DNA from: JAKFWF01 sp031429105
Lineage (GTDB): Bacteria; Pseudomonadota; Alphaproteobacteria; Rhizobiales; Hyphomicrobiaceae
NCBI GenBank assembly: GCA_031429105.1
Contig: JANOYV010000079.1
Location: 19,186-83,185, forward strand
Reading direction: 5' to 3'
Length of the DNA: 64,000 nt
The notes below the pieces were generated by a model. It saw only the letters and a list, made by a program, of their open reading frames with translations. It made no database searches and was not told the DNA's origin. Position 1 is the first letter of the stretch. The number at the start of each line of letters is the position of its first letter. Below are positions 55,003 through 63,712 of this stretch, piece after piece. Position numbers and translations under genes: made by a program.

Positions 55003-56133
55003 ATGCAGCCGCTACAGGGTCTTTTTGTCCTCGATTTCTCGACACTGCTGCCGGGTCCGATGGCATCTTTGTTTCTTGCCGAGGCAGGCGCCGAAGTCGT
55101 CAAAATTGAACGACCAGTGACAGGCGAAGACATGCGAAGCTACCCTCCTGCCTGGGGTGCAGACAGTGTCAACTTTGCGATGCTCAACAGGGGCAAGAAG
55201 AGCCTGGCGCTTGATCTAAAAAAGCAATCCGACGTTGAACGATTGCTACCGCTCATTGCGCGCGCAGACGTGATCCTTGAGCAATTTCGCCCTGGCGTAA
55301 TGGCACGCCTAGGCCTCGACTATGCGGCCGTCACCGCCATCAATCCGAAAATCATCTATTGTTCGATCACCGGTTATGGGCAAACCGGACCCAAGCGCGA
55401 CGTGGCTGGACATGATCTCAACTACATCGGTGATACGGGGCTGCTCGCCTTGTCGATGGGAGCACCAGAAGTGCCCGTCGTTCCTCCCGCATTGATCGCA
55501 GATATTGCAGGCGGGACGTACCCTGCCGTGTTGAATATCCTCTTGGCCTTGCAACAACGCACTCATTCCGGCAAGGGGTGCCATCTCGACATTGCCATGA
55601 CGGATAATCTTTTCACATTCATGTATTGGGCCATGGGCAGTGGACAGGTTGCGAATGATTGGCCGGGCAATGCAGCAGGGCTCGTTACTGGTGGCACACC
55701 GCGCTACCGGCTGTATCCAGCCCGCGACCGCCGAATGGTTGCCGTCGCCGCGATCGAGCAGAAGTTCTGGGACACACTGTGCAATCTGTTGGATCTCGAT
55801 CCGCACTTGCGCGACGATACCAAGGATCCCGCCGCCACCACGGCTCGCGTTGCAGAAATTATCGCTAGCGAGTCGGGCGATTTTTGGCGTGGTCGGTTCG
55901 CCGGCAAAGACTGTTGTTGCTCGATCGTAGACTCGCTTCGAGAGGCATTAGAAAACCCTCACTTTCACGCGCGTGGCTTGTTTCAGCACCATGTCTCAAA
56001 CGAAAAGGGGTCGGCAATCGTTGCCCTGCCGGTTCCGATTGATCCAGCGTTCCGGCAGCGAGCAATGGGCCCGGTCAGCGCGCCAGCGCTTGGCGCCGAC
56101 AACGCGGCATATCTCCCCAACACCTTGGAATGA
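55003..56133 (+). CDS. CaiB/BaiF family CoA-transferase
   Basis: The ATG at 55003, after GAGGG, gives 376 residues; an in-frame TTG start at 54988 is less likely. The class III CoA-transferase fold shows LDFSTLLPGPMASLFLAEAG, GEDMRSYPP, ALDLKKQSD and DVAGHDLNYIGDTG with the catalytic Asp. It moves CoA between acids without ATP. It may activate the substrate or recycle CoA from a product. The stop overlaps the next gene's start (ATGA). Confidence 0.9.
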   Translation: MQPLQGLFVLDFSTLLPGPMASLFLAEAGAEVVKIERPVTGEDMRSYPPAWGADSVNFAMLNRGKKSLALDLKKQSDVERLLPLIARADVILEQFRPGVMARLGLDYAAVTAINPKIIYCSITGYGQTGPKRDVAGHDLNYIGDTGLLALSMGAPEVPVVPPALIADIAGGTYPAVLNILLALQQRTHSGKGCHLDIAMTDNLFTFMYWAMGSGQVANDWPGNAAGLVTGGTPRYRLYPARDRRMVAVAAIEQKFWDTLCNLLDLDPHLRDDTKDPAATTARVAEIIASESGDFWRGRFAGKDCCCSIVDSLREALENPHFHARGLFQHHVSNEKGSAIVALPVPIDPAFRQRAMGPVSAPALGADNAAYLPNTLE

Positions 56134-56792
56134 ACATGACCGCAGTCCTCGTGCTTTGGAATGACTGTGCTCCGGATGGGCGTGAGCACTACGAGCGGTG
56201 GTATGCACGCGAGCACATACTTGAACGCGTCGACATTCCCGGTTTTCGTTTTGGGCGCCGCTTTGAGTCAGATACAGTGTCTCCCCGGTTCTTCACATAC
56301 TATGAGGTTGATACGGCAGACGTGCTGAGTTCACCCGCCTACATGGAACGGCAGCAGAACCCGACACCTGCAACCACCAAAGCGATGGCGTCGTTTCGCA
56401 ACATGAATCGAACCGTCTGCGATGTCGCAGCAGTCGCTGGTACGCTGAGCGGATCACACGTTGTGACACTCCGTCTCGATGAACCACTCCTGGACATTGC
56501 TGCCGCTCGTTCATATGTCCCGATCGTTGCACAGCGCGATGGCGTAGCTCGAGTGCACCTGTGGACAGTAGCTCAACTACAGACTCCGGGTTCGACCCAC
56601 GAGATGATGCTGCGTGATAGACCGGATCGCTCCATTGCAAGCGTACTGGCAATCGAATGTATCCGACAAACCGATGCCGAGGCGATCACATCGGATTTGC
56701 GCACACAGCATCCTTCAGCACTACTAACAGCCGGTCGATCCGAGATTGGTATCTATAACTTCCTATGTTCCTATGAGGGGAGATCTCGATAA
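56130..56792 (+). CDS. EthD-like / dimeric alpha-beta barrel protein
   Basis: The 220-residue protein begins with a ferredoxin-like barrel unit: GREHYERWYAREHILERVDI, PGFRFGRRFES. The W-Y-x-EH-I-x-ER pattern is typical of EthD-like and related stress-barrel families. The second half may be a repeat of the fold. Its catalytic role is unknown; such proteins often act as accessory isomerases or lyases in ring degradation. It starts four bases inside the CoA-transferase stop, so it belongs to the operon. Confidence 0.65.
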   Translation: MNMTAVLVLWNDCAPDGREHYERWYAREHILERVDIPGFRFGRRFESDTVSPRFFTYYEVDTADVLSSPAYMERQQNPTPATTKAMASFRNMNRTVCDVAAVAGTLSGSHVVTLRLDEPLLDIAAARSYVPIVAQRDGVARVHLWTVAQLQTPGSTHEMMLRDRPDRSIASVLAIECIRQTDAEAITSDLRTQHPSALLTAGRSEIGIYNFLCSYEGRSR

Positions 56793-56950
56793 CCAAACTT
56801 CTCCTGATCCAAGGCGCCAACATGGAAATGCATTCAGTGACGGCAGAAGCGGCCATCGGCATGATCACAGACCTTGGTATTAACTCATACTTTTTGGCGA
56901 TCGACGCAATGATACAGCATCTGGAAAAAGTGAAGGCGCGGTATGAGTAG
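56789..56950 (+). pseudogene. aroQ: Type II 3-dehydroquinate dehydratase relic with in-frame deletion
   Basis: The frame reads ITKLLLIQGANME and continues immediately with MHSVTAEAAIGMITDLGINS, YFLAIDAMIQHLEKVKARYE before TAG. In intact AroQ these two ends are separated by about 90 residues that contain the active-site Tyr and His. The expected ATG has become ATA (56789). The stop overlaps the ATG of the next gene. It is 53 codons and cannot be a working dehydratase. Confidence 0.75.
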
Positions 56951-57998
56951 TCGCAAACACGCCCTCATCGTCGGTGCAACCGGCGTTGTTGGTCGAAACA
57001 TGATCAGCCATCTCCTTCGCGATGGAAGCTGGGATATCACTGCTCTTTCGCGACGCGCACCAGACCTGATCGGCGCATTCAATCATGTATCAGTAGATCT
57101 ATTGGATGCGAATACTACGACGTCGCAACTGCGCCAGTTACACGGCATAACGCACGTCTTCTACTCAGCGTACCTAGAGCGAGGCAGCTGGGCCGAGGGC
57201 ACCGCACCCAACAACGATATGCTCCGCAATCTGATTGACGCACTGCAACCTGCTATGAGCGGGATCGAGCACATAAACCTCATGCACGGCACCAAGTGGT
57301 ACGGCAGCCATCTGGGGCCCTTTAAAACACCGGCTAAGGAAAGTGATCCGCGCGGACCGGGTCCCAACTTCTACCACGACCAGCTAGATCTCATCATTGA
57401 CCGTCAACGAGATCAGCATTGGACTTGGTCAGCCGTGCGACCACACGCAATTTGTGGCTTTGCCACCGGCAACCCGATGAATCTAATCAACGTCATCGCT
57501 GTGTATGCGTCACTCGCCAAGGCGCGCGGGCTGCCCCTTACATTTCCGGGGACCAAAGGCAACTTCCATTCACTTTACCAATGCGTGGATGCGCGTCACC
57601 TCGCCAGGGCAGTCACCTGGATGGCAACCGATCCACGCTGTGGCAATCAAGCGTTCAACATCACGAATGGCGACATTTTCCGATGGAAGGATGTTTGGCC
57701 CTCAATCGCCCGATATTTCGAGCTCGAAGTCGGCCCGCAACAGCACATGTCCTTGGTCGAAGGTATGCGAGATCTGGCACTGCTCTGGCACCGACTTGTT
57801 ACCGAGCATACTCTACGACCAATCCCGCTAGACCAGCTCGTCGCCTGGCGCTTCGGCGACAGCGTCTTCGGGTCAGGTTACGATATGATCAGCAGCACGA
57901 CCAAGGCCCGCCAATTCGGCTTCCATGGGGTTGTTGATACCGAAGAAATGTTCCCCCGCATCTTTGATGAACTGCGTGCCCAGCGAGTTATCCCATAA
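56943..57998 (+). CDS. PRISE-family SDR (progesterone 5-beta-reductase/iridoid-synthase-like)
   Basis: The 351-residue NAD(P)-binding protein has ALIVGATGVVGRNMISHL at the start and MHGTKWYGSHLGPFKTPAKE near residue 116, then NFYHDQLDLI and WSAVRPHAICGFATGNPMNL. The K-x-Y-G and F-Y-x-Q features are those of the PRISE group, which reduces the C=C bond of enones such as progesterone, iridoid precursors and small cyclic enones. The Tyr of the KxYG segment (here KWYG) and the Phe-Tyr-Tyr-like segment are visible, but a substrate cannot be assigned. It closes the catabolic operon. Confidence 0.8.
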   Translation: MSSRKHALIVGATGVVGRNMISHLLRDGSWDITALSRRAPDLIGAFNHVSVDLLDANTTTSQLRQLHGITHVFYSAYLERGSWAEGTAPNNDMLRNLIDALQPAMSGIEHINLMHGTKWYGSHLGPFKTPAKESDPRGPGPNFYHDQLDLIIDRQRDQHWTWSAVRPHAICGFATGNPMNLINVIAVYASLAKARGLPLTFPGTKGNFHSLYQCVDARHLARAVTWMATDPRCGNQAFNITNGDIFRWKDVWPSIARYFELEVGPQQHMSLVEGMRDLALLWHRLVTEHTLRPIPLDQLVAWRFGDSVFGSGYDMISSTTKARQFGFHGVVDTEEMFPRIFDELRAQRVIP

Positions 57999-58130
57999 CT
58001 GAACGCCAAAGCTATGCGGACGCGTTGAAATCGGCGCCAAAATCAAACTTGCCGACACAGGTTGCGGGGGACCGTGCCGCCTGTTAAGAGCATCATGGTG
58101 CGTGGTTGATCCTTCGGTAGCAGCCCAGCA

Positions 58131-58204
58131 TGGGGAATCGTCTAACGGTAGGACTGCAGACTCTGACTCTGCCTGTCTAGGTTCGAATCCTAGTTCCCCA
58201 GCCA
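58131..58204 (+). tRNA. tRNA-Gln(CUG)
   Basis: The sequence folds into a complete cloverleaf with a 7-bp acceptor (TGGGGAA with TTCCCCA). The anticodon stem GCAGA/TCTGC surrounds the loop CTCTGAC with anticodon CTG, and the T-arm has GGTTCGAATCC. CCA is encoded at 58202-58204. It stands next to a recombinase cassette, so its 3' end is a plausible attachment site. Confidence 0.95.
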
Positions 58205-58417
58205 CCTAACCTATTGAAATGCAACAATATTTTTGGATTCCGTGTGCAGACAAAAAAGTCCGTGAGTTCCGCAGGTTAGCCGCGACGTAATCGCAGACAA
58301 GCGTATCAGAGACCCAACCCTCGGCTATCTCCGGCGACTTCTGGGCAACCGTCTCAAATGGCGGCTGCCGGGGCGGGCGGAATCGGAACCCTTCGTGAAC
58401 GGCGCGCGCTGATTTCG
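58205..58417. other. Stretch between tRNA and recombinase
   Basis: I see no gene and no second copy of the tRNA 3' end in the window, so no attachment-site pair can be shown. Confidence 0.4.
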
Positions 58418-60100
58418 TCAACCCATGGCTAGAAGGGCGCGCTGGCTGCCCCAATCGAGAGGCAGATTCTGTGACGTGCGAACCAGTCGCTTCACACTGA
58501 GTTCAGGCGGCTGACGTCCGGCGAGAATGTCGCTGACGATATCGGGGGCGAGATATGAGACACGCATCAGCGCTGTCAGTCGCCCCTTGCTCTTCGTCGT
58601 GCGCGCCGTAATCTCGTTCAACGTCTCGCTCGTGTCCGCCAAAAGCGTCTGCCGGACGGCAAGCGCTTCCTTCAGGAACTCAACCAAGCTGGCGTTACCA
58701 ATGTTCATGTAGGGCTCACCGATGACAAGGCGCTTGCCTTGACCAGCCCGGCGCAATTCAGCAGCAATCGACAACACGATTGTGGGCTCCTGCTCGCCCG
58801 CTAGATTGATCGACAATCCGAGCGCGCTGCCGAGTTGCTTTCGTCCAATCGTGATTTCGATCTTCTCACGTGAGAGGGATACTCGCGTGACAATGTTTCT
58901 TGTGAGCGCGCGCAACTCGTTCGGAGATGCGGTCAGCCATCCCTTCCCGAGCGCATCGGCCCGCGTCAGTGCAACATCGAGTTCCCGAGCTTGGGAGCCC
59001 AGCGACGCGAGCGTATCGGCAATTTCCTGGCGTGATGCCATCAGCCTCCGTAGGCGATCGAGGACGAGACCATCAACTTCACTTGCCGGTACGCGCATCG
59101 TGTTCGATCCAGACTTTGTGCGGTCAAGAAGCGATGAAGAGATATAATAGCGGTACCTGCGTCCGCGCTTGTTGGCGTGGGTCGGCGTCATCCGATTTCC
59201 GTCGCTGTCAAAAATAAGGCCTGACAGCAGGCTCGGTGCTTCGGCACCGATGGCCAGTTTGCGGTCCCGGCGGCTGGCAACGAGCTTCTCCTGGACGATT
59301 GTCCAAAGCTCCGCTTCCACGATCGCCTCGTGCTGACCGGGATAAACATTGCCCTTGTGCTCCACCTCGCCGCGATAGAGGTGGTTCTGCAGGATCAGAT
59401 ACAGGATTCCTCGCGAGAACCTGCGTCCGCCGGCGAGTAGGCCACCTGCACCTTCGCGGCGCTTGCTGCGATGGCCGTGAGCATCGAGTTCCGCCTGCAG
59501 CAACGTCACTGAGCCGAGTTCGGCATACCGCGCAAAGATCTGGCGAACCAAATTGGCCTCGACTTCGTTGATGACGAGCTTGCGTTCATTAACGTCGTAG
59601 CCGAGTGGAATTGTGCCACCCATCCACATGCCTTTGGCCTTTGATGCAGCGATCTTGTCGCGAATGCGCTCTCCGGCAATCTCGCGTTCGAATTGCGCGA
59701 ACGAGAGCAGCATGTTGAGCGTGAGCCGGCCCATCGAGGTCGTCGTGTTGAACGACTGGGTCACCGACACGAACGACGCATTGTGTGCATCCAGCACGTC
59801 GACGATCTTGGCGAAGTCAGCGAGCGACCTCGTCAGCCGGTCGACCTTGTAGACGACCACAATTTGCACTTTGCCAGCCTTGATATCAGCCAGCAGTCTT
59901 TGAAGTGCCGGCCGCTCCAGGGTGCCGCCTGATAGACCTCCATCATCGTAAAGATCGCGTACGGCGATCCATCCGGCGTGCTTCTGGCTCACGATGTAGG
60001 CTTCACACGCCTCGCGTTGTGCATCGAGCGAATTGAACTCCTTTTCGAGCCCCTCATCGGAGGACTTGCGGGTGTAGATGGCGCAGGCGACGCGGGTCAT
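58418..60100 (-). CDS. Large serine recombinase
   Basis: The 560-residue protein has the resolvase catalytic domain at residues 4-150 (CAIYTRKSSDEGLEKEFNSL with the nucleophile Ser, and VYKVDRLTRSLADF with catalytic Arg residues), then a recombinase domain with IPLGYDVNERKL and RRFSRGILYLILQNHLYRGE. The usual zinc ribbon is not evident in SGLIFDSDGNRM (Cys replaced by Asp). A long C-terminal part lacks clear motifs. It catalyses integration or excision of mobile DNA. It overlaps the small gene upstream by 4 nt. Confidence 0.9.
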   Translation of the reverse strand: MTRVACAIYTRKSSDEGLEKEFNSLDAQREACEAYIVSQKHAGWIAVRDLYDDGGLSGGTLERPALQRLLADIKAGKVQIVVVYKVDRLTRSLADFAKIVDVLDAHNASFVSVTQSFNTTTSMGRLTLNMLLSFAQFEREIAGERIRDKIAASKAKGMWMGGTIPLGYDVNERKLVINEVEANLVRQIFARYAELGSVTLLQAELDAHGHRSKRREGAGGLLAGGRRFSRGILYLILQNHLYRGEVEHKGNVYPGQHEAIVEAELWTIVQEKLVASRRDRKLAIGAEAPSLLSGLIFDSDGNRMTPTHANKRGRRYRYYISSSLLDRTKSGSNTMRVPASEVDGLVLDRLRRLMASRQEIADTLASLGSQARELDVALTRADALGKGWLTASPNELRALTRNIVTRVSLSREKIEITIGRKQLGSALGLSINLAGEQEPTIVLSIAAELRRAGQGKRLVIGEPYMNIGNASLVEFLKEALAVRQTLLADTSETLNEITARTTKSKGRLTALMRVSYLAPDIVSDILAGRQPPELSVKRLVRTSQNLPLDWGSQRALLAMG

Positions 60101-60297
60101 CTGAGCCGTCTCCGCAGACGATGCAACCGCTCAATACAAGCGTCGATCTGTGCCAGCAGGCGGACGTATGTTTGGCGCGCCGCTGCGAGATCAAGGGCGG
60201 CCTGCCCCTCTGCCGCGACGAGACTCGCGTCCTCCAGCGCGCCCGTGACCTCGGCAAAAGCCATCCGTGCGGCCTCGACACGCACTGCCTTAGCCAT
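60097..60297 (-). CDS. Small helical protein of the recombinase cassette
   Basis: The ATG at 60297 gives 66 residues of helical, Ala/Arg-rich composition (VEAARMAFAEVTGALEDASL). It overlaps DUF2924 by 8 nt upstream and the recombinase by 4 nt downstream, which argues for translational coupling and a role in the same process. No family is recognised. Confidence 0.65.
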   Translation of the reverse strand: MAKAVRVEAARMAFAEVTGALEDASLVAAEGQAALDLAAARQTYVRLLAQIDACIERLHRLRRRLR

Positions 60298-60739
60298 CGG
60301 ACGACCCTGCTTTGAGTCCGAAGAAACGCGGACCGGACCAATGCGCGCCGGTGATCTGGCATGCGACGACAGATAACGATCGGTACCTCTGCCCACGCCA
60401 TTCAACACCATCGGCCAAGATGACGACCGTGTGCGTGACCCCACGCCATTCGCGCACGAGACGCGTTCCCGGCTTAAACGACCGTCGTGGCCAGCGCTTC
60501 GCTGCCGACGATGTTTCGCCGAGGCCGGTGCTTTGCAACTTGCGCAAAATGGCCTTGGACAAACCTCCGAATGCGTTTTCCTGCAGTTTGTAAGTGATCC
60601 CGCGCAAAAGGATGTCGCGGCTCAGTCGCCTTGGAGGCGGCGTCTGATGTAGACGCCGCCATTCCTCGCGCAGATGATCGATCGTGAGTCTTTCAAGCCG
60701 GGCGATCTCCGCAGTGATATCGAGGGTGGGTTTGACCAT
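60290..60739 (-). CDS. DUF2924-family protein
   Basis: The 149-residue protein matches DUF2924: IARLERLTIDHLREEWRRLH, LSRDILLRGITYKLQENAFG, KPGTRLVREWRGVTHTVVIL and GQRYRSLSVVACQITGAHWS. The function is unknown, but it is regularly found beside serine recombinases in alphaproteobacteria. Its stop overlaps the small gene's start. Confidence 0.85.
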   Translation of the reverse strand: MVKPTLDITAEIARLERLTIDHLREEWRRLHQTPPPRRLSRDILLRGITYKLQENAFGGLSKAILRKLQSTGLGETSSAAKRWPRRSFKPGTRLVREWRGVTHTVVILADGVEWRGQRYRSLSVVACQITGAHWSGPRFFGLKAGSSDG

Positions 60740-60740
60740 G

Positions 60741-61112
60741 TCAGCGACCTCGACGCGTCGCGATCCCGTATCGACGGACGTCGCCTTCGGACTTGGACGA
60801 CGTCAGCGGGAGACCCATCTTCTTCTTCACCGTGCCGGCCAGATATCCGCGGACACTGTGCTGTTGCCAACCGGTGGCCTGCATCATGTCCTCGATACTG
60901 GCGCCATCGGGCCGGCTCAAGAGCTGCAGGAGCTGCGCGTGCTTGGTGGCGCCAACTTGTCCGGGGTGCTGCTCGGGTGGCGCTTCACGCTTGCGGGCAA
61001 TGGTCTTGGTGGATGCCTGATCGCGAGTTGATTTGGCGTTGTTGCCCGATGCGCGTCGTGAGACGGCCGATCGGTCAGATCTGGCCGCTTTGTCGATCGC
61101 CTTCGTGGTCAT
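60741..61112 (-). CDS. DUF3489-family protein
   Basis: The 123-residue protein has a basic, unstructured N-terminal half and a C-terminal winged-helix-like DUF3489 domain: ATKHAQLLQLLSRPDGASIE, DMMQATGWQQHSVRGYLAGT, VKKKMGLPL. It is the first gene of the cassette DUF3489-DUF2924-small gene-recombinase and stands 1 nt upstream of DUF2924. Confidence 0.85.
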   Translation of the reverse strand: MTTKAIDKAARSDRSAVSRRASGNNAKSTRDQASTKTIARKREAPPEQHPGQVGATKHAQLLQLLSRPDGASIEDMMQATGWQQHSVRGYLAGTVKKKMGLPLTSSKSEGDVRRYGIATRRGR

Positions 61113-61439
61113 GACTTGGGCTCCGTGGTTCTTGGGTCGCCGTCATTGGCGCTCCCACCACTCGAAGCCCCGCAAGTCGCGAGGCGAGCCCGGAGCCGCC
61201 GGTCTTGGCTCGTATGCGCCGACCGACACCCACACCAATGCGTGGTTCCGGCAGCAAGTCCAGTCGGTTGTGCGTGACTGTGCCGACTGCTGAGAACGAG
61301 GTTAAAGTCCTCATCGCGCCGCTCGGATTCGATTGCGAAGTTGAAGATTCTATACAAAAGCCGCCATTGTGGCGTGGTGATCGGCGACGAATTGCTCGCC
61401 GCCGACCATGTCTGCTATGCGAGGTATCACGTCGGCCGA
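61113..61439. other. Intergenic stretch between two recombinase modules
   Basis: No gene or repeat is seen. It probably holds the promoter of the cassette and the end of the tyrosine recombinase transcript. Confidence 0.45.
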
Positions 61440-62081
61440 TCAGATATCGATCTTCTCGGCGATCTCGATCGTGTCGTCGACTTCGATTCCGAGATAGCGA
61501 ACGGTGCTTTCGATCTTCGAATGTCCGAGCAAAAGCTGGACAGCTCTCAAGTTCCCTGTTCGTCGATAGATCAACACTGCCTTCGTGCGGCGCAGCGAAT
61601 GCGTCCCGAACTTCGCTGGATCGAGGCCGATGCTCGCCACCCACTCTTGCACCAGTCGCGCATACTGTCTTGTGGTCAGCCCGCGCTTGTCATTGTCACC
61701 GCGACCGGCGAACAAAAACTGCCCTAGCCTCCGCCCAGTCAGCCTCAGGTAGTCGTCGATCGCCATACGGGCCTGATCTGTCAACTCGAACCGTACAGGT
61801 CTACCCGTCTTTTTCTGTCGCACAGTCGCGCGATCCATTGAGTAGCCGCTCGGGGCCACGTCATCGACGCGAACGGCGACGACGTCACAGCCGCGCAATT
61901 TGCTGTTGATCGCCAAGTTGAAGAGCGCAAGGTCGCGCTTTTTACCCTCGATCTGCAGCTTCGTTCGTATCGACCAGACGTGGCTTGGTCGCAACAGTGG
62001 TTTGGCGCCGACAAGTTTGCCCTTGTTCCAGGGCGTGCGGCGAACAGGGGGCACGTTAACAGTTGCAATATCTTCTTCCAT
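61440..62081 (-). CDS. Tyrosine recombinase / integrase, short catalytic form
   Basis: The ATG at 62081 gives 213 residues (the frame to 62123 is less likely). It contains only a catalytic domain: the first Arg in NSKLRGCDVVAVRVDDV, H-x-x-R in FGTHSLRRTKAVLIYRRTG, and LLGHSKIESTVRYLG with the nucleophile Tyr. The usual N-terminal core-binding domain is missing. It may be a complete short integrase or the remnant of one. Confidence 0.82.
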   Translation of the reverse strand: MEEDIATVNVPPVRRTPWNKGKLVGAKPLLRPSHVWSIRTKLQIEGKKRDLALFNLAINSKLRGCDVVAVRVDDVAPSGYSMDRATVRQKKTGRPVRFELTDQARMAIDDYLRLTGRRLGQFLFAGRGDNDKRGLTTRQYARLVQEWVASIGLDPAKFGTHSLRRTKAVLIYRRTGNLRAVQLLLGHSKIESTVRYLGIEVDDTIEIAEKIDI

Positions 62082-62755
62082 GGTCCGTCTCCTTGCTTCA
62101 GAGACGGGCCAGCATGCGCTCACCGGTGCCCAACCTGTTGACTTTACGTCAGGTTTCCGGCCATTTCTTCCATCGGATGGATAGTGCGCGACGCGATTGA
62201 CCCACTGCAGACGAAGTGCACGAGATCAACACTCGTGTTGCAAAAATTCGTAACCGCCACAGTATCGTTTTTGCGGCGCGGACGACCAGACACCGCCCGA
62301 CCGACGCACAACGCATCAGAAACGCGCGACAGCGCCAGAGAAGACTCAAGCGCCACCGCACATCGGCTGCCAGGATGGCTCTTGCCACAACCAGCACTGT
62401 GCTGCTGTCGATCATGACGGCAGCAATCTGCGAAGCATTCAAAGGGGCAACAGAGGCTGCCTATGCGATTGGCAACGATTGGATTTCTATCGCGGGCACC
62501 GTGCTGTGATCATCAAATTGGCAATAGCTTGGGATCGCGGATTTGTTGAATTGATGCAAATGCGGCAGAGCACAGACGTGCAAGTTGTTGGGGATACGGC
62601 TCTTCTAGCACCACGATCTTGACCGCAGTACTCTCAGGAGTTGCGCAAGAATAAGTGTGCGGCATGGGCGTTTCGTGTATCATGATCGAATGGTCGCCGC
62701 ATCGAAAATTGGGTCTATGTCGTCATTTTGACCGCACACCGAGGGAGAACGCGCC
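62082..62755. other. Intergenic region
   Basis: Frames of 77-97 codons exist on both strands at 62149-62509, without recognisable products or ribosome sites. The last 200 bp likely contain the promoter of the 62756 gene. Confidence 0.4.
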
Positions 62756-63292
62756 ATGAAGTCTTATAGAGAGTCTGCACTGGTAGCTGGCCTGGTATCA
62801 GCTTCGTTGGTACTTTCGCAATCAGTTCTGGCCCAGGAAAAGAAGACCACAACGACGACAACGTCCCCGGCTCCAGCGTCGGCGGCACGCGCAGCTGCAC
62901 CTGCACCCGTTGTCACTCGCACCGCACCTGCGGCTGCTCCTGTTGTCCGTGTTACTCCAGCGCCGGCGGCGCGCACAGCTGCACCTGCACCCGTTGTCAC
63001 TCGCACCGCACCTGCTGTCCGCGCGCCCACGGCCGCAGAAGCAGCACGAGCCCGTGAGAATGCCGTCATCGAGGCAGCCAGAGCAAGACGAGGCCCTTCG
63101 ACGGCCGTCGGGCCGGCTTCTTCGACGGGCCCTACGCCAAGCGGTTTCAACACATCGCGGAACAATACTGTCGTCATCGGTTCAAACCCCAATGACGGAA
63201 GCGCCACTAACACCACCGACAAGGCCAGGTTGGACAAGATCAGAGCGGAGACTGAAGCGCTTAAGAAGCGTTCGCAAAGGCCGCAACCTTAA
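62756..63292 (+). CDS. Exported Ala/Pro/Thr-rich protein with internal repeat
   Basis: The 178-residue product has a signal peptide (residues 1-26, ending QSVLAQ) followed by a low-complexity Thr, Ala and Pro region with two AAPAPVVTRTAPA units. An Asn/Thr/Ser-rich C-terminal part ends in a short charged helix (DKIRAETEALKKR). The composition suggests an envelope or surface linker. I recognise no family. A GAGGGAGAA site lies upstream. Confidence 0.7.
   Translation: MKSYRESALVAGLVSASLVLSQSVLAQEKKTTTTTTSPAPASAARAAAPAPVVTRTAPAAAPVVRVTPAPAARTAAPAPVVTRTAPAVRAPTAAEAARARENAVIEAARARRGPSTAVGPASSTGPTPSGFNTSRNNTVVIGSNPNDGSATNTTDKARLDKIRAETEALKKRSQRPQP
62892..63015 (+). repeat. 40-bp direct repeat inside the exported protein gene
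   Basis: Two identical 40-bp copies lie at 62892-62931 and 62976-63015, start to start 84 bp apart. They encode the repeated AAPAPVVTRTAPA unit and could change number by slippage or recombination. Confidence 0.8.
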
Positions 63293-63712
63293 AATCTCTT
63301 CTACGGCTGTGAAGTGAGCAAATTGTTGGCTGCTTGTTGCGGCGCACGAGTCGGCTTGTGGCCCTCCGCGTCGAACCGCCGACGGAAGCTACCGGATCAC
63401 TGCGACGGTCGGCAATTAGCCGATCGCGCCGCTCAAACGCTAAATCCCATTAGCGGAAGTGAGAGCCTCGAAACCGACGGCGATTGCGCCGCCGGCCGCT
63501 ACGTCCGGAATTGGAGGCAGTGCGATCTCGTCGATCTCAGATTCGATCGTGCGAAACCGGTCGCAACGGGGCGTCCAACCTACAGCCCAGCGACGCTGCT
63601 CAAGCTCCACATTGTCGAGGGTGGAGCGATACTAGGCCAGCGCGGCGGAGTAGACTTGAATGAACTGGGCGCCATCTTTCGCGCCGCGGCACTAAGCGAT
63701 CCAGGTTGCGGT
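63293..63712. other. Intergenic region
   Basis: No gene, box or repeat is seen here. A short minus-strand frame (63600-63920) overlaps the partial gene in another phase and is not counted. Confidence 0.4.
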
